From an uncultured Pelagibacteraceae bacterium (lineage in GTDB: Bacteria; Pseudomonadota; Alphaproteobacteria; Pelagibacterales; Pelagibacteraceae), in NCBI GenBank assembly GCA_902625715.1, contig CACOCP010000001.1, forward strand, positions 186,001 to 250,000: 64,000 nucleotides of DNA, given 5' to 3'. A program made the translations under genes and the position numbers. How positions within the stretch are numbered: position 1 is the stretch's first letter; each line of letters opens with the position of its first letter. This document shows, one piece after another, positions 30,811 through 41,207 of this stretch. The notes below the pieces were generated by a model. That model saw only the letters and a program-made list of their open reading frames with translations. It did not search any database and was not told the DNA's origin.

Positions 30811-30811
30811 C

Positions 30812-31264
30812 TTAATTATTTTTGATAAATTCTAACACCTCTTTAGCGTGATCTTTTACTTTAACAGACCTCCACTCTTTAATAATTTTATTATTTTTGA
30901 TTACAAAAGTACTTCTTATAACGCCCATAAACTCTTTTCCCATAAACTTCTTTTTTCCCCAAACTTTAAAAGCTTTTAAGGCTTCTTTTTTTTCGTCGGA
31001 TAAAAGGTCAAATTTTACTTTATATTTTTCTTTGAACTTATCATGGCTTTTAATGTCATCTTTTGAAATACCAAATACAGCACAATCTAATTTTTTAAAT
31101 TTAGACAATAAAGCATTAAAATCTTTTGTCTCTAATGTGCAGCCAGGTGTGTCATCTTTCGGATAAAAATATAAAACTGTAAATTTGTTTTTTATTTTTT
31201 TAAGTTCAAATGTTTCACCATTTGTTGATGGAATTTTAAAATTTGGCACTTTTTTTAAATTCAT
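30812..31264 (-). CDS. bcp: Peroxiredoxin (Bcp/PrxQ type)
   Basis: YFYPKDDTPGCTLETKDFNALL. Confidence 0.9.
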   Translation of the reverse strand: MNLKKVPNFKIPSTNGETFELKKIKNKFTVLYFYPKDDTPGCTLETKDFNALLSKFKKLDCAVFGISKDDIKSHDKFKEKYKVKFDLLSDEKKEALKAFKVWGKKKFMGKEFMGVIRSTFVIKNNKIIKEWRSVKVKDHAKEVLEFIKNN

Positions 31265-31316
31265 AATTTTTTATATTGTTAATTGTTTTTTGATTTTTTT
31301 AAGGTAAATAACTTAT

Positions 31317-31703
31317 ATGACAATAAAATCAGCACAAACTTTGGTCGCAGATGCCTTAAGGGAAATTAAAACTATTTCACCTTCAGAGGCTTTGCAAATG
31401 TCAAATGATGGCAAATGTAATCTAATTGATATTAGAGATGTAAGAGAACTTGAGAATTTAGGAAGAATTGAAAATTCTAATCATATTCCAAGAGGTATGT
31501 TGGAATTTTGGATGGATCCAGATAGCCCTTACTTTAAAGAGGGCAAGATAGATATGGACAAAGAAATGGTTCTTTTTTGCGCAGGAGGCTTAAGGTCAGC
31601 TCTTGCAACTAAGTCTTTAAAAGATATGGGTTTTAAAAATATTTGCCATATTGATGGAGGATTTGGAGCAATGAAGAATTCAGGATTTAAAGTTATTAAA
31701 TAA
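31317..31703 (+). CDS. Rhodanese-like domain protein
   Basis: NLIDIRDVRELENLGRIENSNHIPRGMLEFW, VLFCAGGLRSALATKSLKDMGFKNICHIDGGF. Confidence 0.9.
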   Translation: MTIKSAQTLVADALREIKTISPSEALQMSNDGKCNLIDIRDVRELENLGRIENSNHIPRGMLEFWMDPDSPYFKEGKIDMDKEMVLFCAGGLRSALATKSLKDMGFKNICHIDGGFGAMKNSGFKVIK

Positions 31704-31704
31704 T

Positions 31705-32178
31705 TTAATCAATAAGACCTATTTTTTTTGCATAAAAAATCCTTATTATCCAATACATAATTAGTCCAACTGGACCAATAAAATAAGTTACTAAAAGAGG
31801 GACCAAGATTATATGCTTCGATATCAAAAATTTAAGACTATCTCTTACAATCCAGGCACCACAAAATAAGTTTACTGCCAAAAAATGGGTCCAAAATAAA
31901 ATTAAAAAACTCTCATTCTCAAATAATGAACCAAGATCGAACAAACCTTTGTAAAGATTAAAGTTTTCTAAAAAATCGTAACCAGTAGAAAAATAATAAA
32001 ATATTAAATAACAATACGTAGCCCCAAGTATTAAAAATGGAAATATTGAAGTAACTAATAAGCTACATATTTTTGATTGTGGAAAAAAAATTAATACAAA
32101 CCAAAATGGCAAAACACCTATGTTCAACCATAAATAGATCATTTCTATCGTAAAAAATGCTGCTATTTGTTCTATCAT
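31705..32178 (-). CDS. ABA4-like / DUF4281 membrane protein
   Basis: FGAWIVRDS-type motif (FCGAWIVRDSLKFLISKHIILVPLLVTYFIGPVGLIMYWIIRIF). Confidence 0.65.
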   Translation of the reverse strand: MIEQIAAFFTIEMIYLWLNIGVLPFWFVLIFFPQSKICSLLVTSIFPFLILGATYCYLIFYYFSTGYDFLENFNLYKGLFDLGSLFENESFLILFWTHFLAVNLFCGAWIVRDSLKFLISKHIILVPLLVTYFIGPVGLIMYWIIRIFYAKKIGLID

Positions 32179-32207
32179 AATTTTTTTGCATTATATTAGA
32201 TGAATTA

Positions 32208-32768
32208 ATGATTCCTATAAAAAATAAAAAAAAAACATTAGAGGTTACGGTAGAAGAAATGAGGAATTTTGCATTTAATTATATTGAAAAATTTGCTCCT
32301 TCTAAACAACAATTAAAAACATACTTACTTAAAAAATATCTAAAATCTAAAACTCCTATAAATAGAAGTAATGTCTCAAATTTAATAGATATAGTACTAG
32401 AAGATTTAGAAAAATCTAAATTCATAAACGACAAATTTTATTCAGAGTCTAAAGCAAAAAGTTTAATACAGAGAGGTTCTTCAATAAATAAAATTAGAAA
32501 CTATTTAATTGGAAAAGGTGTAGGAGATAAATATATAAAAAATACAATTGATCAAATTCGCGAGAATAATGAAGATCAAGATTTTTTCTCTGCAATTAAA
32601 ATATGTAAAAAAAAAAGAATTGGGCCCTCAAGACAGGAGGATAATAGACTTTTGTTTTATAAAAAAGATATGGGTGTATTGGCTAGATCAGGATTTGACT
32701 TTGAAGTTTCTAGAAGAGTGATGGATCTTGATAAAGATGAATATATAAAAATAATTAATCTTCTTTAA
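32208..32768 (+). CDS. recX: Regulatory protein RecX
   Basis: 186 aa with RecX-like helical repeats (KQQLKTYLLKKY...; FINDKFYSESKAKSLIQRGSSINKIRNYLIGKGV; LARSGFDFEVSRRVM). Confidence 0.8.
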   Translation: MIPIKNKKKTLEVTVEEMRNFAFNYIEKFAPSKQQLKTYLLKKYLKSKTPINRSNVSNLIDIVLEDLEKSKFINDKFYSESKAKSLIQRGSSINKIRNYLIGKGVGDKYIKNTIDQIRENNEDQDFFSAIKICKKKRIGPSRQEDNRLLFYKKDMGVLARSGFDFEVSRRVMDLDKDEYIKIINLL

Positions 32769-32901
32769 TTTTCTTATTTTTTTCTTCTAGATAATATTGA
32801 ATTTTATTTTTTATATAATTTTTAACAAACACAAAAACCAACAAACCAAATATTGAAACAGAAACAATTATAATTAAAATTATTCTTAATTGCTCACTCA
32901 T
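32755..32901 (-). CDS. Small membrane protein (48 aa, not in ORF track)
   Basis: MSEQLRIILIIIVSVSIFGLLVFVFVKNYIKNKIQYYLEEKNKKIKED; overlaps recX 3' end by 14 nt. Confidence 0.5.
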   Translation of the reverse strand: MSEQLRIILIIIVSVSIFGLLVFVFVKNYIKNKIQYYLEEKNKKIKED

Positions 32902-32904
32902 TTA

Positions 32905-33684
32905 CTAATATTTTAAATCTTCACTTCTTTTAAGAATAAGACTTGGATTTTTAAAATTTTCTTTTCCATACAATATTTCATTACCCTCAAAATCTGTAAT
33001 TGTACCTCCGGCATTTTCAAGTAAAGCATGACCAGCAGCAATATCCCATTCACATGCCCTAGGTTCAGCGACGTATCCATCATACTCTCCTGCGGCTATT
33101 ACACAAAATTTGTATGAACTTTTCATTCTCACAAACTCATTAACTCCTAAAAGATTATGTATTTTTTCAATTTCGGGCTTAATTTTATTTGAGTATGAAA
33201 CTACTTTGATAAATTCTTTTTTGGTCTTTTTTGAACAATCTAACTTAATTTCTTTTCCATTTGTAAGTTCGTAAGCATAATTCTTACCATAGGTGTAAAA
33301 CATTCTATTTTTTGCCGGTGCATTTATAAGTCCAGCAACAGGTTTTTTATTTATTATTAATCCTGCATTAATAGTAAATTCTTCTAAATCATTTATATAA
33401 TCATATGTCCCATCTATTGGATCAACAAGCCAGAAATTTTGTAAATTACTTGAAGATTTGTTATGTGATGTTTCTTCAGATACAATTGGAATATTGGGTG
33501 TAAGTTCTAAAAGTTTTTGAGTAACAATTTTATTTACTTCCAAATCACCATTACTAACCGGAGTATTATCTGATTTAATTTCTTTGGTTAATCCTTCTTC
33601 TCTAAGCTCAAGAGATACTTTACCGGCATATAAAAAGGTATCTATTAAATTTATGATTACGTCTTTAATATTTATATCATTCAT
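32905..33684 (-). CDS. cysQ: Inositol monophosphatase family / 3'(2'),5'-bisphosphate nucleotidase
   Basis: [13 protein letters not shown]...[44 protein letters not shown]. Confidence 0.85.
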   Translation of the reverse strand: MNDINIKDVIINLIDTFLYAGKVSLELREEGLTKEIKSDNTPVSNGDLEVNKIVTQKLLELTPNIPIVSEETSHNKSSSNLQNFWLVDPIDGTYDYINDLEEFTINAGLIINKKPVAGLINAPAKNRMFYTYGKNYAYELTNGKEIKLDCSKKTKKEFIKVVSYSNKIKPEIEKIHNLLGVNEFVRMKSSYKFCVIAAGEYDGYVAEPRACEWDIAAGHALLENAGGTITDFEGNEILYGKENFKNPSLILKRSEDLKY

Positions 33685-33853
33685 TATTGTAAATTTTTTC
33701 TAATTCAATATTTTTACAATTTATTACTTTTTTACCTACGTTTTCAAAATTTACAGTCACTTTTTCTTTTATTATGGATTGAACTTGCCCAATACCCCAG
33801 TTTTTATTACTTGGATTTATTACTTTGTCACCTGGCTCAAAATCTAAAATCAT
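33677..33853 (-). CDS. DUF3553-like small protein (58 aa, not in ORF track)
   Basis: [58 protein letters not shown]; overlaps the cysQ start by 8 nt. Confidence 0.7.
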   Translation of the reverse strand: MILDFEPGDKVINPSNKNWGIGQVQSIIKEKVTVNFENVGKKVINCKNIELEKIYNNE

Positions 33854-33894
33854 TTAACTTAACTTATATTAGAATTAAGTATAAATACCACAAA

Positions 33895-35010
33895 ATGAAT
33901 AATGAAATTAATTCAATTGGCTTAAAAAAAAAACCGTCTGATACAACTGTAGTTGTTGCAATGTCAGGTGGCGTCGACTCTTCTACTGTCGCAGGTATGA
34001 TGAAAAAAGAAGGTTATAAAGTTATAGGTATTACTCTTAAATTATATGATGACGGTAAAGAGACTGTTAATTCAAAACAATGTTGTTCAGGCCAAGATAT
34101 AATGGATGCAAAAAGAGTAGCGCATAAATTAGATATTGAACATAAAATTTTGTACTATCAGAACAAATTTAAACAAGGAGTTATTGATAATTTTGTAGAT
34201 AGCTATCTTAAAGGAGAAACACCTATTCCATGTGTTCAATGCAATCAAACAGTAAAATTTAGAGATTTGTTTGAAGTATCAAAAGAATTAAAAGCTGATG
34301 CTATGATAACAGGTCATTATGTAAAAAGTGTGACCGAGAATGAATCTACAAATATGTATAGAGCAATTGATGAAAATCGAGACCAGAGTTATTTTTTATT
34401 TAATACAACTAGGCAACAATTAAACTATTTAAGGTTTCCTTTAGGGGGAATGCTAAAAGATACCACAAGAGAAATTGCAAAAAAACTTGAACTTAATGTG
34501 GCAGATAAACCTGATAGTCAGGATATTTGCTTTGTTCCAAATGGAGACTATGCATCTGTGATACAAAAATTTCGACCAGATTCATTTCAAAAAGGAAATA
34601 TAAAAAATTTAGATGGAGACGTGGTAGGTGTTCATGATGGTATTATAAATTTTACAATTGGTCAAAGAAGAGGAATAAAGGTTTCTGATAAAGAAGCTTT
34701 ATATGTTATTCAAATAGACTCAAATAAAAATGAAATAATTGTAGGTCCTAAAAAAAAACTTGGAAAAACAACTCTAAAACTGAGAGATATAAATTTATTA
34801 TGTGAGGAAAATGAATTAAACGATAAATTATTTGTAAAAGTAAGATCTACAGGAAGTCTATTGGAGGCTAAAGTAATTTTAAATAAAAACAATCAAGCAG
34901 AAGTAAAATTAGTTAATCCAGAGAATGGCATTTCACCTGGACAAGCCTGTGTTTTTTATAGACATGATAATTATGGTGAAAAAGTTTTAGGTGGAGGTTG
35001 GATAGTTTGA
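33895..35010 (+). CDS. mnmA: tRNA-specific 2-thiouridylase MnmA
   Basis: [66 protein letters not shown]; start re-assigned from 33811 to the ATG at 33895. Confidence 0.95.
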   Translation: MNNEINSIGLKKKPSDTTVVVAMSGGVDSSTVAGMMKKEGYKVIGITLKLYDDGKETVNSKQCCSGQDIMDAKRVAHKLDIEHKILYYQNKFKQGVIDNFVDSYLKGETPIPCVQCNQTVKFRDLFEVSKELKADAMITGHYVKSVTENESTNMYRAIDENRDQSYFLFNTTRQQLNYLRFPLGGMLKDTTREIAKKLELNVADKPDSQDICFVPNGDYASVIQKFRPDSFQKGNIKNLDGDVVGVHDGIINFTIGQRRGIKVSDKEALYVIQIDSNKNEIIVGPKKKLGKTTLKLRDINLLCEENELNDKLFVKVRSTGSLLEAKVILNKNNQAEVKLVNPENGISPGQACVFYRHDNYGEKVLGGGWIV

Positions 35011-35651
35011 TGGACTTTGATTGATAAAAAAACTAAAAAAAAATATAATTGAATAAGTAAAAAATAGTTCCAAGAGATAATATTTTTTATACCTGGATAA
35101 TTTTCAATATTCATCAATAAAATTGGCAAAAGCATTAATCCAAAGATAATAATTAATGAGGAAAAATAATATTTAATTTTCAACATTTTTATATAAAAAT
35201 TTTTTCTAAGCAGGTTTGAATTTTTAAACATCAATCTACTCTCAAAATGTTGGCATAATATTACTGATATTATATAAAGATAGATACCTATCTTTTTAAA
35301 AAAAGTATAAAAGTTATTTTCTCCTAAAAATGTGACGTAAAGAGACAAAGAGATAACAGAAAATATTGCTATGCGATATGTGTGTTTACTTCTAATTTTA
35401 TACTCTTTAAGAATTTTAAATAACTGGATCCAATAAAAAAATAAAAAAATACAAAATAAATACATCAATGGTTTAAAAAAATATTTTACTGGTTCATATC
35501 TTCCAACTCTAGATATAGATGTGCATCCTTCAAGATTAGGAATACAAGAAACCACTAAATTAAACTTTATTGATAAAATGTATGAAGAGATTACTGTAAT
35601 GATTGGTAGAGAAAAGCATACTAATGACAATGCTTTAAACTGCTTGGACAT
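34971..35651 (-). CDS. Multi-pass membrane protein of unknown function
   Basis: 226 aa, about six TM; conserved-looking [26 protein letters not shown]; 3' end overlaps mnmA by 40 nt. Confidence 0.7.
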   Translation of the reverse strand: MSKQFKALSLVCFSLPIITVISSYILSIKFNLVVSCIPNLEGCTSISRVGRYEPVKYFFKPLMYLFCIFLFFYWIQLFKILKEYKIRSKHTYRIAIFSVISLSLYVTFLGENNFYTFFKKIGIYLYIISVILCQHFESRLMFKNSNLLRKNFYIKMLKIKYYFSSLIIIFGLMLLPILLMNIENYPGIKNIISWNYFLLIQLYFFLVFLSIKVHQTIQPPPKTFSP

Positions 35652-35667
35652 TATTAGTCTAAAGTAT

Positions 35668-35751
35668 TTATTTTTTCTTATTTTTTTTTCTTGCTCGTCT
35701 TTTTTTAGAGCCCATTTTTCTTCGACCCCTATGTTTTTTTGGATATCCCAT
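35668..35751 (-). CDS. Very small highly basic peptide (27 aa, not in ORF track)
   Basis: MGYPKKHRGRRKMGSKKRRARKKNKKK read on the minus strand; ribosomal-protein-like composition, 16 nt upstream of the membrane protein gene. Confidence 0.5.
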   Translation of the reverse strand: MGYPKKHRGRRKMGSKKRRARKKNKKK

Positions 35752-35826
35752 AACTTCCTTAGTTCTACTATTTTATTGACTTATTTGGTTGATATAGCAT
35801 TGTCCTTAAAATAATCAAATTTATTT

Positions 35827-37002
35827 ATGAGCAATTCATTTAAAACATTTTTAAAGCATACAGCAAAAGATTTTCATAATCAGTCAGTTAATCCACCAGT
35901 TGTTAGAGCATCAACAATAATCTTTAAGTCAATGCAGGATATTAGAAAAACTCAGTCTAAATTTAGAAAAAATCCAATTGGAGGACATTTTGATTATGGA
36001 AGACAGGGAACTTCAACAACTTACATCTTACAAAAAATATTAAATAAACTAGAGGAAAGTTATCATGTTTTTTTAACACCTACAGGTTTTGGGGCTATTT
36101 TTCTTGCAATTTTTAGCCTTGTAAGACCCGGTGACGAAATTTTGGTTGCAGATCCATCTTACAAACCAACTAGGAGATTAACTCAAGATTTTTTAAAAGA
36201 TTTTAATATTAAAACAATTTTCTATAATCCAAGTGATTTAAATACCCTCCGAAAAAATATATCAAAAAATACAAAACTTATATTTGTAGAAAATCCAGGA
36301 AGCAATACTTTTGACTTTCAAGATTTGTCTAAAATAATTCAAATTGCAAAAAAACATAAAATCTATACCGCAATAGATAATACTTGGGGAACACCATATT
36401 ATCTAAAACCAATAAAATTAGGTTTTGATATGTCCATTGTTTCAGCAACTAAATATTATTCAGGTCATTCTGATGTAATGGGAGGATCTTTAGCAGTAAA
36501 TAAAAGAGTTTTTAGAAAAGTTCAATTAGCAGATAATATTACAGGATTACGTTTAGGACCAGACGATGCTTATTTAATAACAAGAGGATTGAGAACTTTA
36601 GATGTAAGATTAGACAAACACCAAGATAATGCAAAAAAAGTTGCTGCATTTTTATCTAAAAATAAAAAAATTAAATTACTCTATCCGTTTAAGAAAAATT
36701 CTCAAAATTATCAAATGTGGAAAAAATACTATTCAGGATCATCTGGATTAATGGGTTTAAAAATAAAATCAAAAAATAAAAAATCAGTGACAAAATTTGT
36801 TAACTCTTTAAAGCTTTTTGGTTATGGTTATAGCTGGGGTGGATTTGAAAGTTTAGCTTTACATCAAGATAAGTTAGAAATTGGTAATAGAAATTACCTT
36901 AAATTAGCAAAAGACGAACACTTGGTAAGATTACACATAGGATTAGAAGATCCAAAAGATATAATTAATGACATTAAACAGGCACTCAAACATCTTAAAT
37001 GA
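35827..37002 (+). CDS. metC: Cystathionine beta-lyase (Cys/Met metabolism PLP enzyme)
   Basis: LTPTGFGAIFLAIFSLVRPGDEILVADPSYKPTRRL, DNTWGTPYYLKPIKLGFDMSIVSATKYYSGHSDVMGG. Confidence 0.9.
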   Translation: MSNSFKTFLKHTAKDFHNQSVNPPVVRASTIIFKSMQDIRKTQSKFRKNPIGGHFDYGRQGTSTTYILQKILNKLEESYHVFLTPTGFGAIFLAIFSLVRPGDEILVADPSYKPTRRLTQDFLKDFNIKTIFYNPSDLNTLRKNISKNTKLIFVENPGSNTFDFQDLSKIIQIAKKHKIYTAIDNTWGTPYYLKPIKLGFDMSIVSATKYYSGHSDVMGGSLAVNKRVFRKVQLADNITGLRLGPDDAYLITRGLRTLDVRLDKHQDNAKKVAAFLSKNKKIKLLYPFKKNSQNYQMWKKYYSGSSGLMGLKIKSKNKKSVTKFVNSLKLFGYGYSWGGFESLALHQDKLEIGNRNYLKLAKDEHLVRLHIGLEDPKDIINDIKQALKHLK

Positions 37003-38219
37003 AATCTGAAAAATTTTTTCATTCAAGTAGTGCCTTGATTACCTTAATAGCAGCATGTTTTGTAGTTTTAATATCTTTGGGTGTAAGACAGACTTTTGGA
37101 TTATTTTTTATCGATTTTAATGAAAGTTTAAATATTAGTAATACAGCTTTTGGTTTTGCAATTGGAACTCAAATGTTAATGTGGGGCTTAACTGGTCCTA
37201 TTTTTGGTGCTGTTGCAGATCGATATGGAGGACACATAGCGATCATTTCTGCATTTATATTTTATACATTTGGTATTTATTTTTTGTATTCTGGACCAAA
37301 CACTGGGATATTTTTTCAAATTCATTTAGGATTATTAATAGGAATTGGATTAGGAGGAACGGCTATAAGTATTCCAATGTCAATTGTGGGCAAACACTTC
37401 CCACTTTCAAATAGAACAATAGCTATGAGTATTGTAACCGCAGTAGGTTCATTTGGATATTTTATCTCTCCAATATTTACAAATTACTCACTTATTGAGT
37501 ATGGTTGGAATTATACTTTATTTTTATTTGGGTTATTTTTAATTAGCGGATTAGTTGCAGCTTTTTTTGTGAGATCTCCAAAAGATAATGAAATTATTGA
37601 AAACCAATCTGACCAATCTTTTAAAGATGCACTAAGCGAAGCCTTTAAATCAAAGAGCTATATTTTGCTTGTGTTAGGATTTTTTGTTTGTGGATTTCAT
37701 ATTACATTAGTCGGAACACATGTTCCAAAATATGTAATTGATAGAGGTTTAGAGGACTGGACTGCAGCAGCAATTTTATCCTTGATCGGTTTATTTAATA
37801 TTTTTGGTTCATTATTAAGTGGCTACCTTTCTACGAAAATAAGCAAGAAAGTTCTTTTAAGTGCGATTTATCTATTAAGAGGTTTTTCAATAGTATTTTT
37901 TATATTTACTCCACCAAGTGTTCTTTCTGCATTTATATTTGGTGCAAGTTTTGGTTTTTTATGGTTATCAACCGTACCTGCAACTAGTGGCATTGTTGCT
38001 CACTTATTTGGTACTAAATATTTAGGTCTTCTTTATGGAATTGTATTTTTAAGCCATCAAATTGGTTCATTCTTTGGAGCATATTTAGGAGGATTATTCC
38101 ATGACTTATACGGATCATATGATTACGCATGGTATTTAGCAATTTTACTCTCTATATTTGCAGCAATAATACATTTACCAATTATAGAAAAACCAGTTGA
38201 GAGATTACAAAAAATATAA
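36999..38219 (+). CDS. MFS transporter (OFA-like)
   Basis: 406 aa, 12 TM, GAVADRYGGHIAII. Confidence 0.85.
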   Translation: MKSEKFFHSSSALITLIAACFVVLISLGVRQTFGLFFIDFNESLNISNTAFGFAIGTQMLMWGLTGPIFGAVADRYGGHIAIISAFIFYTFGIYFLYSGPNTGIFFQIHLGLLIGIGLGGTAISIPMSIVGKHFPLSNRTIAMSIVTAVGSFGYFISPIFTNYSLIEYGWNYTLFLFGLFLISGLVAAFFVRSPKDNEIIENQSDQSFKDALSEAFKSKSYILLVLGFFVCGFHITLVGTHVPKYVIDRGLEDWTAAAILSLIGLFNIFGSLLSGYLSTKISKKVLLSAIYLLRGFSIVFFIFTPPSVLSAFIFGASFGFLWLSTVPATSGIVAHLFGTKYLGLLYGIVFLSHQIGSFFGAYLGGLFHDLYGSYDYAWYLAILLSIFAAIIHLPIIEKPVERLQKI

Positions 38220-39411
38220 ACTAAAATTTAATCCTTATTTAGATAAACTTTATAATTCAAATAAAAGTTTGATTATCTATAAAGTTTCAAATGGTTATAA
38301 TATTTATACAGATTTTTCAAAAAAAATAATTTTAAATAACAATAATATAAATAATTTTTTTAATTTTTTTAATAATAAAAAATATAAAAAAGAAACCGAT
38401 GTTCTCATTGGCTTTTTTGGGTACGAAATACTATGTAATTTAATTGGATTAAAAATTAAAAATCAAAAAAAAATAAATTTTTATAAAGGTATATTTTACA
38501 AACCAGAAACAATAATAAAAATAAGAGATAAAATCAGTATTACTTCAAATATTAAAAAACATAAATTTAAAGATCAATTCAACTCAACTAAAATTCTATC
38601 GCCATTTAAAACCAATATAAATTTTGAAAAATATAAAAAAATATTTGATTTATTTTCAAAGAAAATAAGAAAAGGAGAAACATATCAAATAAAAATTTGC
38701 ACAAAATATAAAAATAAATCTCAAATTAATCCTTTAAATTTCTTTTGGAAATTAATGAAAGTAAACGCCGCTCCTGAATCTTTTATGATAAGAGATAAAA
38801 ACTATTCTATAATTAGTTGCTCACCAGAAACTTTAATTGAAAAAAGAGGGAACAGCATAATTACCAAACCTATAGCAGGTACCTTAAAAAAAAATAAAAA
38901 AACTTCAATAAAATCTGCATATAAATATTTCAAAAATAACATTAAGGAAACTAAAGAACATAATATGATTGTAGATATGGAGAGAAATGATCTATCGCGA
39001 ATATGTAAGCCTGGTTCAGTAAATATTCAAAAAGAAAAGTATGTAGAGGAATATAAGCACCTTTATCATTACGTTACCAGTATTGTAGGAAAAATTAATA
39101 AAAATATTAAAATTAAAGATATTATTAAATCAATGATGCCAGGGGGTTCTGTAATCGGCTGTCCAAAAATTAAAACACTTCAATTACTAAATGAACAAGA
39201 AAATGAAGAAAGGAATATTTTTACAGGGAGTTTTGGATATATTAAATTCAATAAAGACATGAGATTTAATTTAATAATTAGATCTATATTAAATTATAAA
39301 AATTATTCAGAGATTTCAGCAGCATCTGGTGTTGTTTTAGATAGTCAGGCAAAAAAAGAATTTAATGAAAATTACATAAAAGCAAAATCTTTATTAGAAC
39401 TATTTAAATGA
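38197..39411 (+). CDS. pabB: Aminodeoxychorismate synthase component I
   Basis: Chorismate-binding motifs: GETYQIKICTKYK, PITKPIAGT-type (SIITKPIAGTLKK), IVDMERNDLSRICKPGSV, MMPGGSVIGCPKIKTLQLLNEQE. Confidence 0.9.
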   Translation: MRDYKKYKLKFNPYLDKLYNSNKSLIIYKVSNGYNIYTDFSKKIILNNNNINNFFNFFNNKKYKKETDVLIGFFGYEILCNLIGLKIKNQKKINFYKGIFYKPETIIKIRDKISITSNIKKHKFKDQFNSTKILSPFKTNINFEKYKKIFDLFSKKIRKGETYQIKICTKYKNKSQINPLNFFWKLMKVNAAPESFMIRDKNYSIISCSPETLIEKRGNSIITKPIAGTLKKNKKTSIKSAYKYFKNNIKETKEHNMIVDMERNDLSRICKPGSVNIQKEKYVEEYKHLYHYVTSIVGKINKNIKIKDIIKSMMPGGSVIGCPKIKTLQLLNEQENEERNIFTGSFGYIKFNKDMRFNLIIRSILNYKNYSEISAASGVVLDSQAKKEFNENYIKAKSLLELFK

Positions 39412-39974
39412 TTTATATTATCGATCACGAAGATTCTTTTACATGGAATGTTGTTCACCAATTTTCTGCTTTTGATAAAGTTTATTGTTCTAACTATTTT
39501 GAAATTGATGCAAAAAAATTAAATAAAGCAAATACTATTGTATTTTCACCAGGACCAGGATCTCCATCTGATTATCCACTGACCTCAAAAATTTATAAGA
39601 GATATAAAGGAAAAAAAAAAATTATTGGTATATGTTTAGGTTTTCAGCAAATTTTATATAGTGAAAATGCAAAAATTATAAAACAAAACAAGATTTATCA
39701 TGGATATCAGTCTGAAGTAAAAGTTGTTTCCAAAGGATCAATTTTTAGCAAATATAAGAAATTTAAAGTTGGACGTTATCATTCTTTAAAATTAAAAGAG
39801 CCTTTTAAATCAAAAAACTTTCGTATTACAATGAGATCAAAAGAATCTAATGTTGCTATGGCTTTTGAAAATCAAAAAGATGATATATATGGATTTCAAT
39901 TTCATCCAGAATCTTTTTTAACAACAAATGGTAAAATACTTATTAAAAAAATCTTACAATCGCAAAGATCTTAA
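39408..39974 (+). CDS. pabA: Aminodeoxychorismate synthase glutamine amidotransferase component
   Basis: IIDHEDSFTWNVVHQF, FSPGPGSPSDYP, GICLGFQQI, FQFHPESFLT. Confidence 0.92.
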   Translation: MIYIIDHEDSFTWNVVHQFSAFDKVYCSNYFEIDAKKLNKANTIVFSPGPGSPSDYPLTSKIYKRYKGKKKIIGICLGFQQILYSENAKIIKQNKIYHGYQSEVKVVSKGSIFSKYKKFKVGRYHSLKLKEPFKSKNFRITMRSKESNVAMAFENQKDDIYGFQFHPESFLTTNGKILIKKILQSQRS

Positions 39975-40704
39975 AGAAATAGAATTCAAAGATCTATGGA
40001 ATGCTCATGGTGTTTTTACAACAATGTGGATTTACGGCAAACCTCAAAAAATTCTATTTTTTAAAGAGCATATTACAAATCTTATTAAGTCTACTAAAAC
40101 TTATAAAATTTATGACAAAAATTTAAAAGCAAATATATTAAAAGTGATCAAATCTAATTTAAATAAACAAAAAAAATATAATCATCTGTTAAGGATTGCT
40201 GTAACTAAAAATTTAATATCAATTTCATTAAGAGATAAATTAAAAATAAAAAAAAATCTTGATCTAAAATTAATTAATTATAACAGAACTAATCCTGAGC
40301 ATAAAAATCTTAAATATAAATTTATCTTAAAAAATTTATCAAAAATAGATAATACAAAAGCTGATATTGCACTTTGCTCAAAAGGAAAAATCCTTGAGAC
40401 AGGAACTTCAAATATTATTTTTATTAAAAATAATAAATATTTTTCGCCGATAAATAGATTTTACAAAGGAGTAAACCTTAAGTTTTTTGACAAGCATTTT
40501 AAAATAAATAAAACCGATATTTATATAGATCGTTTAAGTCAGTATGAGGAAATTCTTTTGATTGGATCTGGTAAGGGTGTGTCTACTGTTAGATCCATAA
40601 ATGAAAAAAATTGGAAGAGAAAAAATTATCAATCATTCAAAAACTTTATTAAGAAATATAAAACAAAAATAATGAAACAAAAAATTTTAAGCAATTATTT
40701 ATGA
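39928..40704 (+). CDS. pabC: Aminotransferase class IV, 4-amino-4-deoxychorismate lyase-like
   Basis: FKDLWNAHGVFTTMWIYGKPQ, GKILETGTSNIIFIKNNKYFSP; exact start uncertain, overlaps pabA. Confidence 0.8.
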   Translation: MVKYLLKKSYNRKDLKEIEFKDLWNAHGVFTTMWIYGKPQKILFFKEHITNLIKSTKTYKIYDKNLKANILKVIKSNLNKQKKYNHLLRIAVTKNLISISLRDKLKIKKNLDLKLINYNRTNPEHKNLKYKFILKNLSKIDNTKADIALCSKGKILETGTSNIIFIKNNKYFSPINRFYKGVNLKFFDKHFKINKTDIYIDRLSQYEEILLIGSGKGVSTVRSINEKNWKRKNYQSFKNFIKKYKTKIMKQKILSNYL

Positions 40705-41099
40705 GAGATCCAAATAATCCATGTATTTTTTGTTTTCCAAAAAAGAAAGAATTTCTTTTTGAAAATGATCTGGCATATGCAACTAAAGATACTTATCCTG
40801 TTTCAAAATTTCACTCACTTATTATTCCTAAAAGATGCGTAAAGAGTTATTTCGATCTAACATTAAAAGAAATTTTAGCATGTAATAAACTGATTAAAAA
40901 ATTAAAAAAAAATATTGAAAAAAAAGATAAATCCGTAAGAGGATTTAATGTTGGCACTAATTCAGGTAAGGCAGCTGGACAATCAATCAATCACTGTCAT
41001 ATACATCTGATTCCAAGACGGTCTAATGATGTAAAAAATCCTCAAGGAGGAGTAAGGGCCGTAATCTCATCAAAACAGCATTATGTAAGAAAAAAGTAA
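40701..41099 (+). CDS. HIT family hydrolase
   Basis: NPCIFCFPKKKEFLFENDLAYATKDTYPVSKFHSLIIPKR, GQSINHCHIHLIPRR. Confidence 0.92.
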   Translation: MRDPNNPCIFCFPKKKEFLFENDLAYATKDTYPVSKFHSLIIPKRCVKSYFDLTLKEILACNKLIKKLKKNIEKKDKSVRGFNVGTNSGKAAGQSINHCHIHLIPRRSNDVKNPQGGVRAVISSKQHYVRKK

Positions 41100-41207
41100 A
41101 CTTTATTAACATTTTTTTCTTTAGATGGGATTATTAGTCAGTTGAACTAATATTTTTTATAGATTAAGTACTATTTTTAATATTATATATTTAGCGGAGA
41201 TAATAAT

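Noticed and set aside
33811-33894. N-terminal extension of the MnmA ORF
   Set aside because: Antisense to the DUF3553-like gene; the conserved MnmA region begins just after the ATG at 33895
35521-35814. 97-aa + ORF
   Set aside because: Overlaps the membrane protein gene and the 27-aa basic ORF on the minus strand; composition not protein-like
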